A DNA stretch of 64,000 nucleotides, taken from positions 139,802,982 through 139,866,981 of the forward strand of contig CM041781.1 in NCBI GenBank assembly GCA_023374045.1. Direction: 5' to 3'. Position 1 is the first letter of the stretch. Every line of letters begins with the position of its first letter. Positions 22,769 to 36,872 of this stretch are shown here, piece after piece. The notes under the pieces are model-generated. The model searched no databases and was not told the origin of the DNA. It saw only the letters and a program-made list of their open reading frames with translations. The translations under genes were made by a program, and so were the position numbers. The stretch is from Limonium bicolor. Taxonomy: Eukaryota > Streptophyta > Magnoliopsida > Caryophyllales > Plumbaginaceae.

Positions 22769-25700
22769 TGTAACACCCCATCCAACATTTACATACTTAC
22801 AATAAACTGCAGCGGAAATACAAACCTCTTCACATTACTTAACTCGTTGGTGTTACACGCCGTTAGCCACCCACGTGGCTAACAAGGCTAATCCATATAC
22901 ATTGTACCGGTCTGATGGGCTAAATTCCCGAGCAACTATACATTATTATCCCTTTCCATTAACAACAACAACAACATACACCTTATCAACTATACCGAGT
23001 ATTTATAAACTGGTGCCGACAACAATATCGGTCTTACTACACCTACTGTATATATACTTAAATGAATACCCATGTACAATGACTACCCCGTCCTACTCTC
23101 GAACGGCTTCCAGCTCTCTGTACCTGAAATAGGAAAAGAAGAGAAAGGGTGGCCCCCAAGGGGCTCAGCACCTTTGCTGGTATGGTAATCCCGCAGCCCA
23201 CATGCTACCGGGCCACGCACAACTAATTGTCGTCTTAGCATGCGGTTGATTATATTTAAATCATGCATGTACAGTAAACACACAACACTTAACATTTCGC
23301 CTCAATGGGCTCAACAATCGGATAATACATCCTACTTAATAAGTCACTCATGGTATTCATCATCCCTAGAGTGTTCCTCCTCTAATGGAGCTACTTCCTT
23401 AATAGACGACACATACCCTTAAATCGGGTTATCCTTAAACGCCTCTTATCACAAACTGGGAATCATATCCATGATCCACATACTCCACATTCTACAACAT
23501 ATAACATACACTACATAACAACACTTAACAACACTTTGCACGTTTCCACGTGCACAACATAACACCGCAATAGATATTGCATCACAACAAAATACATAAC
23601 ATAACGGGAATGGTTCTCTTAGGAACCGACCCAAACATTGCTTATACACTGGTGAGCCTAGAGAATGTTGCCAGTCTCATGATAAGCTCGTTATACAATA
23701 ACAACAACACTCATTACCGTCCTAATAGTCGGACGAGTAACTTAAGTTAAGGCGGATCGGGTTTGGAGGCCCGAACACACCACACAAACACATGTTCCCC
23801 CTAAACCGATCATAAGTCAGAATAGCTAAGCTTTGGAGTAAGATAATGGGAGATCATAACCCGTGAGGGAAACAACCATAACAAAGAAAGGGTAAGGCTA
23901 AGAAGGATACCCTCTCCCAAACAACGCGCGACCGGCCAAACCGGATTCCTCACTACTGTTAGTACATACTTACTATTAAATATTAGTTAGAACCCCATTA
24001 TGGAGTCTATCACATCCACACAACATACAGTATTACAACTGAGTTAAACATACAAGAGAGGTCCTTACGTACACACACACAAACATCACATAATTAACTC
24101 ACGCATAGCCGTGGTTAGAACGTCCCATGGTTCGGGTCGTTTAATCCGAATACCGAACTCTCATGTGGTCCTAGACTCAGTTAGCTAAGGTTTAACACTT
24201 TCGAGGTTAAATGGTATCGGAGTTGTACACGCCACATAAATGAATTACTATAAACTCATTACATGATTTATCTTACAACGTGGCAAACATACAGAAAACA
24301 CATTGGCATACAAGCCGGTGTAATCCGGTAGGACACAGGTTGCAAGAAAACCATACCTGTCACCGGAGTCCACTCCACCACGTCCACTTATGTTCCTCGA
24401 GCAATTCTCGAACAACTGATAACATTACATGTACCTTTATTAACATCGGGGTAGCATGATTATTTAATGTCTTATGCTTGTAACTTCTCCCCGTTAACTT
24501 AGTTACATAACTTAACATTTTTAACTTGTTTTACTCTCACATTTTAATACAACTTTTAACCCACTTAGTTGGCATTAAAACTCACCTAACAAGTCCTTAA
24601 CAACTTTATAACATCATTACTAATCAATCCCCATCATTACACATCATTTCTATACCTTAAAACAACAATTTTGGTCCATACAGTGGCCTGTCCGAACTTG
24701 TGTCCGAACCTCCAAGTTCGGACGCAAGCCGCGACCTAATACTGAAAACTATACACACTTCCGAACTTGTGTCCGGACTTCCCAAGTTCGGACACAGTTC
24801 GAGAGTAAATCCCAGATAGAAACAGTCACGTCCGAACTTGTGTCCGGACTTCCCAAGTTCGGACACAGTTCGAGAATGAGAAAATCCTTTATCCAACAGA
24901 GCCTGTCCGAACTTCCATGTCCGGACGGAAGTTCGGACACGGCAAAACATTCAATTTCCAAGTCTTTAAACACTTAACCAATTTCACCAAACTTCTCCTA
25001 AAGCCTCATAATGTTTCCTAACATCATTTGGCACATCAAACACACTTTTAGCCATGTGCTAAACTCTTTAAATCACTCACCAAAACCATCTTATCATCCA
25101 CAAATTTCTTACAAAATTCCTAGCACTTGGGATGTTTTCTCCTTAAGATTTCTAAGTGGTATTTCACCAATAATGACCACTACACCAAGGTGTTTCCTCT
25201 ACACCTTAACATCATCTCTCAACTTCTTTTCTTACTAACTAAATCTCCTTTTTGACATCTTACCTAAACATCATTCCTTCCTTGTACATCAACATTCCTA
25301 AACCTTAAACAAGCTTCTCCATGACTTTAATACATTCTCAAAAACACACATTGAATTCCTAGAACTTCCAAGATAACACCTAAATCCTTGCATCACTCTA
25401 AATCACCTTACACATGTTTTCCTTCTCAAGTAAACCTTTATTCACCTTTAACACTTCCTAGTTCACCAAAACTTACTTAAAACACTTAGAACTTCTCACA
25501 CATTTCCCCAAATTTGGCCATAGCTTCTCTTGTATTTACTCACATCCAAACACTTAGGTTTCTACCTTATTTCATTCAAGAACACCTAAAATCCATCAAA
25601 CACATTTTTATACACAAGACTTCACACATTTAGCACTACATCACAATATAGTGCATAACTTAAATTGCTTGGCACTTAGGCCCTTAAACAACATGGCTCT

Positions 25701-27362
25701 TAGGCCCTTAAATTGCATAAACCTTAAACACTGAATTTCCCACATAAGTAATGCCTTTGACCTGCAAATACATACACCAATACATATGTTCTTTTACTAG
25801 TCTCCTTGAGAACACTTTACTAGGTCATTCACCATTTGCTCTTTAGGTAGTTTTAACAAGCATTATAAGCTTATTTCTCCTAAGGCATTAGACCACATTA
25901 AGATAGCATATTTACCTCTTTTCCTCCCTAATTTCTTTCTTGTTTCCTTACAAAACCGGTAAGGCATTTGGTTCCTTGCCAACTACTAAACATTGTACAA
26001 ACAACATAATGAGTATCCAAGCTTTAAGCTCCATCTCATTGTAAACCTAGGTTTACATTATTTCAAAACATTAATGTAGTTGTTTTACCTTAATCTTTGG
26101 AGGGTGTTTGAATATCTATGAAGAGAGGACTCCACCTAGTCCTTGAAAGATTCAAATGGAGCTAGAACAAAGCAACACAAGGAGCTCCATCAATGAATAT
26201 TTTCGGTCACACACAAAACATGGAGGAAACTTGATTTTTCTTTGAGATTCCTTACCTAGGAGCAAAGGAGATCAATAATATGTGGAAAGACAAGCTCAAG
26301 CTCCATCAATGGTGATTCTCCATGGCACCAAAATTGAGCTCTTGAAGATTTGAAAAGGTAGAAGTGTAGAGCTTGACCTAACTAAGACAAATATGGTCTT
26401 AGAATTTGATTTGGAGCATGGAGTTGGATTTGGCAAGGAAATGAAGATGGAGAAGAGAGGAGCTGTAGCAAGTCGTAAATGGAGGAAGGGAGGAGATGAA
26501 GAAACCGTGTGAAATGAGAGAAGAGAAGGAAATGAGAAAGTAAGTTTGCTTTTGGAGATATTTATGTTATAAAGCAAAATAGTACTTTACTTTAAGCTTT
26601 ACTTACTTATTTGATTTCTTTTACATATTGGTGACTCACACCATGAAAAAAAACCGGCCCCCATATACTTAGGAGGGTATAATAGTCTTTGTTGACCAAC
26701 TTAATTACTTATAACATTATATGTTACAAACTAGCTTATAAAAATCACTATTCACTAAAACAAGGCACATAGAAGTGAAATTTTTGATTTCCCATTGATA
26801 TAGCCTCCCAAATGTGATACTATATAGTACACATGTTAATTAAAGAGTAATGATGGACATTTAGCCATTCAAAACTCATTTACAAGACAATTTTTCAAAA
26901 ACGTGCTTTAAGACTCCTTAAAGCACATTTTGTGTTTTAACTTGTTTTCAAGCTTGGTTTTCTTTGGTAATTGATTTAATATGTTCATTAACATATAAAT
27001 AAGGTATAGGTATGACCATTAGGTCTTATACAAATTCATCCCAAGCTTAGAGCACATTTTTGCTCATATTGACTTTAAGGTATTTTCTTGTGTTTTATTT
27101 GGTTTAACTGCCCACCAAGGTTTCCTAAGGACTTATTTAGCCTTATTGAATCATAATTGGATATTATTAAGTCTTGGTAGGCTCTTTGGGTCCTAACCAA
27201 GTTCACTCATAGCTTAGAGCATGTTTTTGCTCAAACTGTGTCTTAATGCTTTATTGCATTTACTATGGTCTAAATTGTTCACTGATGTTACTAAGGCACT
27301 TTTTAGCCTTTACATACCATAGTTTGATATTTAAACCACATATCAAGGTTTGGGGTATTTCA
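22769..27362 (-). repeat. LARD-B 3' LTR
   Basis: 4594 bp, TGTAACACCCC to GGGGTATTTCA on the plus strand. Terminal hairpin at 22862-22883 (arms GTTAGCCAC, GTGGCTAAC, loop CCAC, perfect). It has a hairpin array at 24680-24935. Differences from the partner LTR are mostly small insertions and deletions. Non-coding. Confidence 0.9.
24680..24935 (-). repeat. Inverted-repeat (hairpin) array in LARD-B LTR
   Basis: Four units with arms of the type TCCGAACTTG and CAAGTTCGGA or GTCCGGACTTCCC...AAGTTCGGACAC. The partner LTR (about 34155-34345) has lost roughly one 80-bp unit, so the array changed after or during insertion. It occupies the same LTR place as the TCCGACCCA array of LARD-A. Confidence 0.7.
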
Positions 27363-27399
27363 ATCTACCCCCCTTAAAAGAACTTCGTCCTCGAAGTTC
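27363..27399 (-). promoter_or_regulatory. Polypurine tract with hairpin, LARD-B
   Basis: Minus strand CTTTTAAGGGGGGTAGAT directly before the LTR. Adjacent perfect 8-bp hairpin with arms GAACTTCG and CGAAGTTC and loop TCCT at 27380-27399. Confidence 0.75.
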
Positions 27400-28690
27400 A
27401 CACTTTCCACACATCATTAGATTTGAACACAGGAATCACTTGGAAATAAACTTCCATAACCAAACACACTTTACATCACAACCTCGGACTTAATGGTCCG
27501 GGCAACACATTCACATCCACACATAACATAACATATCCACATGATAACCTCGGGCTCTATGGTCCGGGTATCTTAACAACACTTACACATACATAACAAC
27601 CCCTTGGACTCACCGGTCTTGGGTAACATCACAACATTTGGACACATAGGTCCCCATAACATAACAGTCTTCAGACACTTAGGTCTATGTAACACAACAC
27701 ATTTAGACTCATAGGTCTCAATAGCATACACTTTTAGGAGATCAAAGTCAAAATAACATTTATTACACATACCACACAACATGTCATAGCATGTATAACA
27801 ATCAAAAATATCTTTTATATATACTGTGATCCCGCAGAACCCGGTCGCGATGGACACCTTCCGTCCCCGTGTCCTTGGGAGATCAAAACAATCATTTAAG
27901 TTTAAAATTTCCTTGTGCGGTTAAGTAAGAGAACTTTAATTATATAGAGTATCTATCAACGTTTTATAAATACCAACTAAAAATCCTTTTTGAAAACACA
28001 CACAACTCCAAGTCCAACTTAAGCTCTTTGCTTCTTTTCTTAGCGTGGTTATTTGTGACCACTTATAGGGAGTTTCAAGAGTCATCCCACCCTGATGTGA
28101 TCAGCATCAGTGTTGAACTATCCTTCCACTCCAATTTGTGTTCGGCTTCCCTTGATCGCATGCAAATCAAGTTCCACCTCCCACTTCATTTTCAAGCATC
28201 AAGTAAATCACTCATTTCCAATTTTCTATCTTTTAAATCATTCTAGTCATGATCATAACATCTCCAAGGATAGAACTCCGTCTATCAGTTACCTCCATTC
28301 ACTTTAATCCTGTTGCCTAGGGAATCTTATTCTCACTAGGTCCTATGTCGGTTTCATACCCTTTCATGGATCACTATATAATGTATATACACATATATTT
28401 TATCAAAATACGACACACACATTTTCACATTTATACACTGTCGGGGTTTTGTTCCCCGGGAGTTTCTCTACTCCCCACACTTGTACTATCACACACAACT
28501 GTTAATAAATCAACACACTTATCACAATGGTATTCGCATCATCTGTGCGCAATTACCACAATTAAACCATGAATGGATGTGTATGTTCACGTAACACACA
28601 CACCAATCATCAAAACAAATTATTTTATGCTATGCACAACATAAGTCACGTACACTTGTACGGTAATACACACTAAGTGGTTTTGCGCTC

Positions 28691-28723
28691 TACCCCCTTA
28701 AAAGGGATTACGCCCACGTAATC
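28691..28723 (-). promoter_or_regulatory. Internal PPT-like module with hairpin, LARD-B
   Basis: TACCCCCTTAAAAGG followed by perfect arms GATTACG (28706-28712) and CGTAATC (28717-28723) with loop CCCA. It repeats the layout of the true PPT module about 1.3 kb away. Confidence 0.5.
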
Positions 28724-31700
28724 AATCACTAAACATTTGCTTAAAATGTTCTGCCATCGTGAAGTGTTTTAACTTCCACGCGGTCTATTACACAATGGAT
28801 TCTGATTAGAGGATCTTAACCATATTGGCGGTTTAGTTCCTAAACCAAGAATTCTCATTGGAGTTTGTTTAAACTCTTAGTTGGTTTCGATTCTGGCCTG
28901 TTAGGCTTCTAGGCGTTAATAATTAGCCATTCACTCATGTTCACCATGTACATTCAACACTTGAATCACTGGCTCACTAGTTTCTGCTGCGAAACTCTAG
29001 TAACTGTAGAGCTTAATTGCCCCTTTTTGTTATTCTTACTGTATTGTACATCCCCAATTGTCACCTTCGTCTTGGTAACAATGGTTTCTCAACCGACGCG
29101 TGGTATCTTTTACCGTTAGCGAATTTGGTGAGTTATAAACTTTCTATCCACTTCCATAACAATTTACTGTGTAAATAGTTATGTATTTCACAATGATTGA
29201 CTTGTTCCCTTCCGACTTACTGTCGGTTGAGATTGAGCTACTACCTAGTGTGTAGTGCTCTCTCAGCTATTTACAACATTTGGGGTATATTCCATACCGA
29301 TATTTGGCAGTTAGTGCTACTGTAGTCACTTACTGTTAATCATGTCTCCACATTTGGTTTTGTACAAGTTCTCCTTTATTGGTGCGGTCTTGCATTTCCT
29401 ATGCATCGGCCATTATAACATTATTGCTCCACAATTAACATGTTTCCAATTCCTAGCTATCCCACTCGATCATTGCTGCACAAGTGCAATACCAAAACAC
29501 TCAGTCATACAGAGTGCAGAGGCGTAAACTCCTGACAGCAAATCTCTCGTGTGATTCACACGGAATTCACACTGTGTTTCACTGAGATTCTGATCTCGTA
29601 ATACTGGCTACTGGCTTACTGCCTAGTTTGTTTGGTATCACTTACTATGCATCTCCATTGGGTTTAACTCATAACTGGTCTTATCTACCACATTATTATT
29701 CAACAACACTAATACAACGGTCGCTTACTGCGCACCGTGCTTCTTGTATAACACTAACTTACATGGTATTTACTGTCACATTAACTTCCACACATATACT
29801 TACATCATTCGTATTATGGTTCCACTCATTTGGATGACTACTGAATGCTCCTTGAGCATTGATCATTCGAGTCACAAGCCGGCATTATTCAGCTCGGTGC
29901 TTCACTTTATACACACATGCTACTAAACTAACTGCTCTCTTTCAATAATAATATCATCCATCCTTAACATATTTCTTGAACTTGATTCACATAACTACCG
30001 CTCCAGCGGTTTCATAGCATCGAGAGGTATCCCCACTCTTAGTGCAGTGGTTCGTTCTCCACTCTATTCACTTATATAACATAAACTTCTGCAACCAATC
30101 TAATTTATATAACACATTTTATTTGTGGCTTATAAGCCTTACTGCCTTGAGCTGCGCTCATTGTAGGCTGTCCACATACATGTACTTCTTTGTACAACAT
30201 TACACGGTTTGGCTATTATACTGAGCTCCATGACAAGGTCGTTGCATTCCGTTTCCTTTCATGGGATGCCCCTTAGGATTGTCAGTCCGTCTCCTGACAA
30301 CTTATGTCTAAACTGGGTGTTAGTTTCAACCCTTGTGTTTCTGTCATGTCATTTTGTTCAACAATTGTTGATGCGAACACCCTTCAAGGATCGCTCCTGG
30401 GTGTTGCTAAGTTATGCCTTACATCTAGTTCACACTTATTGGTATATTCAGTTAGCCACGCCGTTTGCGTTCTTAATTGGCTTATTATCTTCTTCTGTGA
30501 AGATCAACATTTCTTGATAGTTTCATCCCGTTCATTGTACATTAATGTGTCCACATTAGGCATTTGCTTGCCATGTACAGGCTGGGTCACCGTTCCAGCT
30601 AACATGTTTATCCCTAAGGATCCTTAAGACATATGTGATGTCTTTACATAACAGTTTGTGCCCTTCGCACTTCCTAACTCTTAAACATTTCCTTGAAAGG
30701 AATTCACTAATTCCTTTAGTCTCGTTAACTTAACTGAGTTTCTTAACTTCAACCATTCCTTGTAATCTCTAGCTCTCGTTTGATTTATACTGCTGACCGT
30801 AGACGGAGTCGACTACTTCCCGTGTTTCGGACTCTACTCGTATACATATGTGGGGTACCATACTGGTACATTGCTACTTACCCAACTAACCCATAAGTAG
30901 GTCTTCCAGGCCCACAAGCTCCTATCGGAGTGCGGTTGTCCCACAATTCAGTTGGTACACTCGTAGTGTCCGTCACACGCCTAGGTGAAGCATTCTGTTG
31001 TCAACTCCCTTATATTGTCCCGTGACAATATTCATTCCGTGCTTCCCGAACTTAATCGAGGGAAGGTTTATCCACTGTTGTATCTTATCATCCGCCCTTG
31101 GTTTTACTGGTTTGGTTTAAAAGAAGGTCGGAAAGAAGTGTTGGTTTGACAGAAAATTTGGTTTTGAAAAGAAAAGGGTTTGAATAAATCTGGGTTTGAA
31201 AGAAAATTTTCATGGTTTCACAACATCTTCTTACCTTAGCCAAGTCTAGCTTCTTGCTGACTGGTGTACTTACAATCACAGGGGTTAGGCTATTAAGCCC
31301 TTCCACGGTTACAATGCTCACACTTAACTTCGTGGTACTTTACTAAGTACCTGTAGTGGTTATAAATTTCCCGAACAGCCCTGTTATAGCAGCACTTGCT
31401 ATGGCAAGTGCGCCATGCTAACTGGCTATCGGTTTAACACATACTGGTTATGGTATTGTCTTTACCCATACTGTCAACAGTGGCCTTGTTGGCCCTCACT
31501 GATCTTACTGCCTTGATAATAACTCTTCTAGGTGACTTCTCACTGTTTTCACATGACGATCATCAACTAGGGTGTTTCCCCTTCTGGGAGACCCCTTTGT
31601 CTTAGTATTGTATTCTCTTTGTAGCCCGTTCCACGTATTTGTCGTGGTTACTGAGACTTGTCTCTTGTTTGGGCACTACGTTGTAGTTCCTTTGTCGGTT

Positions 31701-32210
31701 GGTATACCGTTGGTGTTTTATTTATCAACTGTGGTTCCGTAGACACTTGTCTCGGTTTTCAGTAATCCAATTCTTGCCTGTTGCACGGTAGGTGCGTTGC
31801 AAGCTGGTTATTCTCGACTGCTCTGCATGTCGACCCAGGTTGTCGGAAATTCTATTCTCTTATACACAAAATCCTTCATTCTTCGCTATTAATGCGGTTA
31901 ACATTGTTCAGATGGAGACCGTCTCCGGGATTCCCAATTTTCGGGATCTACCGTATGACAGGTTCTCCGTACCCTAAAGGTATTTAATAACAGCCAGATC
32001 GGGTATTCCCGAGTATGAGAGTGGACTTCCATCTCTCTGGCGTTCTTCCCCAAGTTATAAAACAGGGATTGTGGAGGGTGGGATGGATATTGTAGGTTTC
32101 CAGTAGTCACTGGTAGTTCCTATCTAGCGTATCTCTCACGCTATCACTCAACCCTTAACCCAAAGTACTTAAATCCTAACTCGGTACTTCCTAAGCTCGG
32201 TAATTCAGTC

Positions 32211-32238
32211 ATCAGAGCGATACTTCGCTCTGATACCA
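32211..32238 (-). promoter_or_regulatory. Primer binding site within a stem-loop, LARD-B
   Basis: Minus strand TGGTATCAGAGC (32238-32227) matches the 3' end of initiator Met-tRNA. Bases 32211-32234 form a perfect 10-bp stem, arms ATCAGAGCGA and TCGCTCTGAT around TACT. The neighbouring LTR end here reads TGTTCACCCC instead of TGTAACACCCC, a small defect on the internal side. Confidence 0.85.
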
Positions 32239-32243
32239 CTTTT

Positions 32244-35200
32244 TGTTCACCCCATCCAACATTTACATACTTACAATAAACTGCAGCGGAAATACAAACC
32301 TCTTCACATTACTTAACTCGTTGGTGTTACACGCCGTTAGCCACCCACGTGGCTAACAAGGCTAATCCATATACATTGTACCGGTCTGATGGGCTAAATT
32401 CCCGAGCAACTATACATTATTATCCCTTTCCATTAACAACAACAACAACATACACCTTATCAACTATACCGAGTATTTATAAACTGGTGCCGACAACAAT
32501 ATCGGTCTTACTACACCTACTGTATATATATACTTAAATGAATACCCATGTACAATGACTACCCCGTCCTACTCTCAAACGGCTTCCAGCTCTCTGTACC
32601 TGAAATAGGAAAAGAAGAGAAAGGGTGGCCCCCAAGGGGCTCAGCACCTTTGCTGGTATGGTAATCCCGCAGCCCACATGCTACCGGGCCACGCACAACT
32701 AATTGTCGTCTTAGCATGCGGTTGATTATATTTAAATCATGCATGTACAGTAAACACACAACACTTAACATTTCGCCTCAATGGGCTCAACAATCGGATA
32801 ATACATCCTACTTAATAAGTCACTCATGGTATTCATCATCCCTAGAGTGTTCCTCCTCTAATGGAGCTACTTCCTTTAATAACGACACATACCCTAAATC
32901 GGGTTATCCTTAAACGCCTCTTATCACAAACTGGGAATCATATCCATGATCCACATACTCCACATTCTACAACATATAACATACACTACATAACAACACT
33001 TAACAACACTTTGCACGTTTCCACGTGCACAACATAACACCGTAATAGATATTGCATCACAACAAAATACATAACATAACGGGAATGGTTCTCTTAGGAC
33101 CGACCCAAACATTGCTTATACACTGGTGAGCCTAGAGAATGTTGCCAGTCTCATGAAAGCTCGTTATACAATAACAACAACACTCATTACCGTCCTAATA
33201 GTCGGACGAGTAACTTAAGTTAAGGCGGATCGGGTTTGAGGCCCGAACACACCACACAAACACATGTTCCCCCTAAACCGATCATAAGTCAGAATAGCTA
33301 AGCTTTGGAGTAAGCTAATGGGATCATAACCCGTGAGGGAAACAACCATAACAAAGAGAAGGGTAAGGCTAAGAAGGATACCCTCTCCCAAACAACGCGC
33401 GACCGGCCAAACCGGATTCCTCACTACTGTTAGTACATACTTACTATTAAATATTAGTTAGAACCCCATTATGGAGTCTATCACATCCACACAACATACA
33501 GTATTACAACTGAGTTAAACATACAAGAGAGGTCCTTACGTACACACACACAAACATCACATAATTACTCACGCATAGCCGTGGTTAGAACGTCCCATGG
33601 TTCGGGTCGTTTAATCCGAATACCGAACTCTCATGTGGTCCTAGACTCAGTTAGCTAAGGTTTAACACTTTCGAGGTTAAATGGTATCGGAGTTGTACAC
33701 GCCACATAAATGAATTACTATAAACTCATTACATGATTTATCTTACAACGTGGCAAACATACAGAAAACACATTGGCATACAAGCCGGTGTAATCCGGTA
33801 GGACACAGGTTGCAAGAAAACCATACCTGTCACCGGAGTCCACTCCACCACGTCCACTTATGTTCCTCGAGCAATTCTCGAACAACTGATAACATTACAT
33901 GTACCTTTATTAACATCGGGGTAGCATGATTATTTAATGTCTTATGCTTGTAACTTCTCCCCGTTAACTTAGTTACATAACTTAACATTTTTAACTTGTT
34001 TTACTCTCACATTTTAATACAACTTTTAACCCACTTTTGGCATTAAAACTCACCTAACAAGTCCTTAACAACTTTATAACATCATTACTAATCAATCCCC
34101 ATCATTACACATCATTTCTATACCTTAAAACAACAATTTTGGTCCATACAGTGGCCTGTCCGAACTTGTGTCCGAACCTCCAAGTTCGGACGCAAGCCGC
34201 GACCTAATACTGAAAACTATACACACGTCGAACTTGTGTCCGGACTTCCCAAGTTCGGACACATTCGAGTAAATCCCAGAAATCCTTTGTCCACAGTTCG
34301 CAGCCTGTCCGAACTTCCATGTCCGGACGGAAGTTCGGACACGGCAAAACATTCAATTTCCAAGTCTTTAAACACTTAACCAATTTCACCAAACTTCTCC
34401 TAAAGCCTCATAATGTTTCCTAACATCATTTGGCACATCAACACACTTTTAGCCATGTGCTAAACTCTTTAAATCACTCACCAAAACCATCTTATCATCC
34501 ACAAATTTCTTACAAAATTCCTAGCACTTGGGATGTTTTCTCCTTAAGATTTCTAAGTGGTATTTCACCAATAATGACCACTACACCAAGGTGTTTCCTC
34601 TACACCTTAACATCATCTCTCAACTTCTTTTCTTACTAACTAAATCTCCTTTTTGACATCTTACCTAAACATCATTCCTTCCTTGTACATCACATTCCTA
34701 AACCTTAAACAAGCTTCTCCATGACTTTAATACATTCTCAAAAACACACATTGAATTCCTAGAACTTCCAAGATAACACCTAAATCCTTGCATCACTCTA
34801 AATCACCTTACACATGTTTTCCTTCTCAAGTAAACCTTTATTCACCTTTAACACTTCCTAGTTCACCAAAACTTACTTAAAACACTTAGAACTTCTCACA
34901 CATTTCCCCAAATTTGGCCATAGCTTCTCTTGTATTTACTCACATCCAACACTTAGGTTTCTACCTTATTTCATTCAAGAACACACTAAAATCCATCAAA
35001 CACATTTTTATACACAAGACTTCACACATTTAGCACTACATCACAATATAGTGCATAACTTAAATTGCTTGGCACTTAGGCCCTTAAACAACATGGCTCT
35101 TAGGCCCTTAAATTGCATAAACCTTACACTGAATTTCCCACATAAGTAATGCCTTTGACCTGCAAATACATACACCAATACATATGTTCTTTTACTAGTC

Positions 35201-36739
35201 TCCTTGAGAACACTTTACTAGGTCATTCACCATTTTGCTCTTTAGGTAGTTTTAACAAGCATTATAAGCTTATTTCTCCTAAGGCATTAGACCACATTAA
35301 GATAGCATATTTACCTCTTTTCCTCCCTAATTTCTTTCTTGTTTCCTTACAAAACCGGTAAGGCATTTGGTTCCTTGCCAACTACTAAACATTGTACAAA
35401 CAACATAATGAGTATCCAAGCTTTAAGCTCCATCTCATTGTAAACCTTAGGTTTACATTATTTCAAAACATTAATGTAGTTGTTTTACCTTAATCTTTGG
35501 AGGGTGTTTGAATATCTATGAAGAGAGGACTCACCTAGTCCTTGAAAGATTCAAATGGAGCTAGAAGCAACACAAGGAGCTCCATCAATGAATATTTTCG
35601 GTCACAACAAAACATGGAGGAAACTTGATTTTTCTTTCTTTGAGATTCCTTACCTAGGCAAGGAGATCAATAATATGTGGAAAGACAAGCTCAAGCTCCA
35701 TCAATGGTGATTTCTCCATGGCACCAAAATTGAGCTCTTGAAGATTTGAAAAGGTAGAAGTGTAGAGCTTGACCTAACTAAGACAATATGGTCTTAGAAT
35801 TTGATTTGGAGCATGGAGTTGGATTTGGCAAGGAAATGAAGATGGAGAGAGGAGCTGTAGCAAGTCGTAAATGGAGGAAGGGGGAGATGAAGAAACCGTG
35901 TGAAATGAGAGAAGAGAAGGAAATGAGAAGTAAGTTTGCTTTTGGAGATATTTATATAAGCAAATAGTACTTTACTTTAAGCTTTACTTACTTATTTGAT
36001 TTCTTTTACATATGGTGACTCACACCATGAAAAAAAACCGGCCCCCATATACTTAGGAGGGTATAATAGTCTTTGTTGACCAACTTAATTACTTATAACA
36101 TTATATGTTACAAACTAGCTTATAAAATCACTATTCACTAAAACGGCACATAGAAGTGAAATTTTTGATTTCCATTGATATAGCCTCCCAAATGTGATAC
36201 TATATAGTACACATGTTAATTAAAGAGTAATGATGGACATTTAGCCATTCAAAACTCATTTACAAGACAATTTTTCAAAAACGTGCTTTAAGACTCCTTA
36301 AAGCACATTTTGTGTTTAACTTGTTTTCAAGCTTGGTTTTCTTTGGTAATTGATTTAATATGTTCATTAACATAAATAAGGTATAGGTATGACCATTAGG
36401 TCTTATACAAATTCATCCCAAGCTTAGAGCACATTTTTGCTCATATTGACTTTAAGGTATTTTCTTGTGTTTTATTTGGTTTAACTGCCCACCAAGGTTT
36501 CCTAAGGACTTATTTAGCCTTATTGAATCATAATTGGATATTATTAAGTCTTGGTAGGCTCTTTGGGTCCTAACCAAGTTCACTCATAGCTTAGAGCATG
36601 TTTTTGCTCAAACTGTGTCTTAATGCTTTATTGCATTTACTATGGTCTAAATTGTTCACTGATGTTACTAAGGCACTTTTTAGCCTTTACATACCATAGT
36701 TTGATATTTAAACCACATATCAAGGTTTGGGGTATTTCA
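32244..36739 (-). repeat. LARD-B 5' LTR
   Basis: 4496 bp, ends GGGGTATTTCA before the duplication GGTAT at 36740. It differs from the 3' LTR by about 100 bp, mainly loss of one hairpin-array unit and many 1-3 base indels. Terminal hairpin at 32336-32357. Confidence 0.9.
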
Positions 36740-36744
36740 GGTAT
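36740..36744. repeat. Target-site duplication of LARD-B, right copy
   Basis: GGTAT, identical to 22764-22768. Confidence 0.9.
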
Positions 36745-36750
36745 CCTTAC
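36740..36750 (-). other. Gag intron 2, donor side (rest at 22703-22763)
   Basis: Starts GTAAGG at 36750 and, once LARD-B and one GGTAT copy are removed, continues from 22763 to the acceptor TGAACAG ending at 22703. The original length is 72 nt. Phase 1 on both sides joins CCACCTAGG-G to CG-GGC without a break. Confidence 0.75.
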
Positions 36751-36872
36751 CCCTAGGTGGTGCCGATCTCAATGGGTGGGCATCGATGGCTGGGCCGGTC
36801 AGACGAGGGACCTGTTCCTTCGTCTTCTGACTTTGGAAGTCCTTCTTCCCCTTTTTCTTGTCGAAAAATCTC
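36751..36872 (-). CDS. gag: Gag exon 2: basic linker
   Basis: 122 nt between two introns. Translated in phase it gives a lysine-rich stretch beginning RFFDKKKGKKDFQSQKTKEQ and ending LRSAPPRG, a plausible basic linker between the Gag core and the zinc knuckles. The frame is defined only by splicing: upstream phase 2 from exon 1 and downstream phase 1 into exon 3 both fit. Too short and start-less to be found as a separate reading frame. Confidence 0.75.

Larger units (their letters stand above)
27363..32243 (-). mobile_element. LARD-B internal domain (non-coding)
   Basis: 4881 bp between the LTRs with no retroviral protein motif in any frame. Reading frames of 60-107 codons appear chiefly on the plus strand, antisense to the element, and show no family I recognise. 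It contains the PPT with hairpin (27363-27399), a degenerate GGACC/GGTCC repeat (about 27480-27730), an internal PPT-hairpin module (28691-28723), the block shared with the chromovirus (29445-29560) and the primer stem-loop (32211-32234). Confidence 0.8.
22769..36739 (-). mobile_element. LARD-B: non-autonomous LTR element inside gag intron 2
   Basis: 13,971 bp in the same orientation as the chromovirus, with target duplication GGTAT. LTRs 22769-27362 and 32244-36739 flank a 4.9 kb internal domain without gag or pol. Primer site at 32238-32227 and PPT at 27363-27399. It is the same family as LARD-A. The host position is 11 bases into the second gag intron of the chromovirus (after GTAAGGATACC), so no codon was destroyed, although a 72-nt intron became about 14 kb. 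Confidence 0.92.

Noticed and set aside
30209..30627. Reading frames of about 100 codons in LARD internal domains, conserved between LARD-A and LARD-B
   Set aside because: They are antisense to the element, lack a recognisable family, and the DNA around them is just as similar. Conservation reflects shared ancestry of the repeat.
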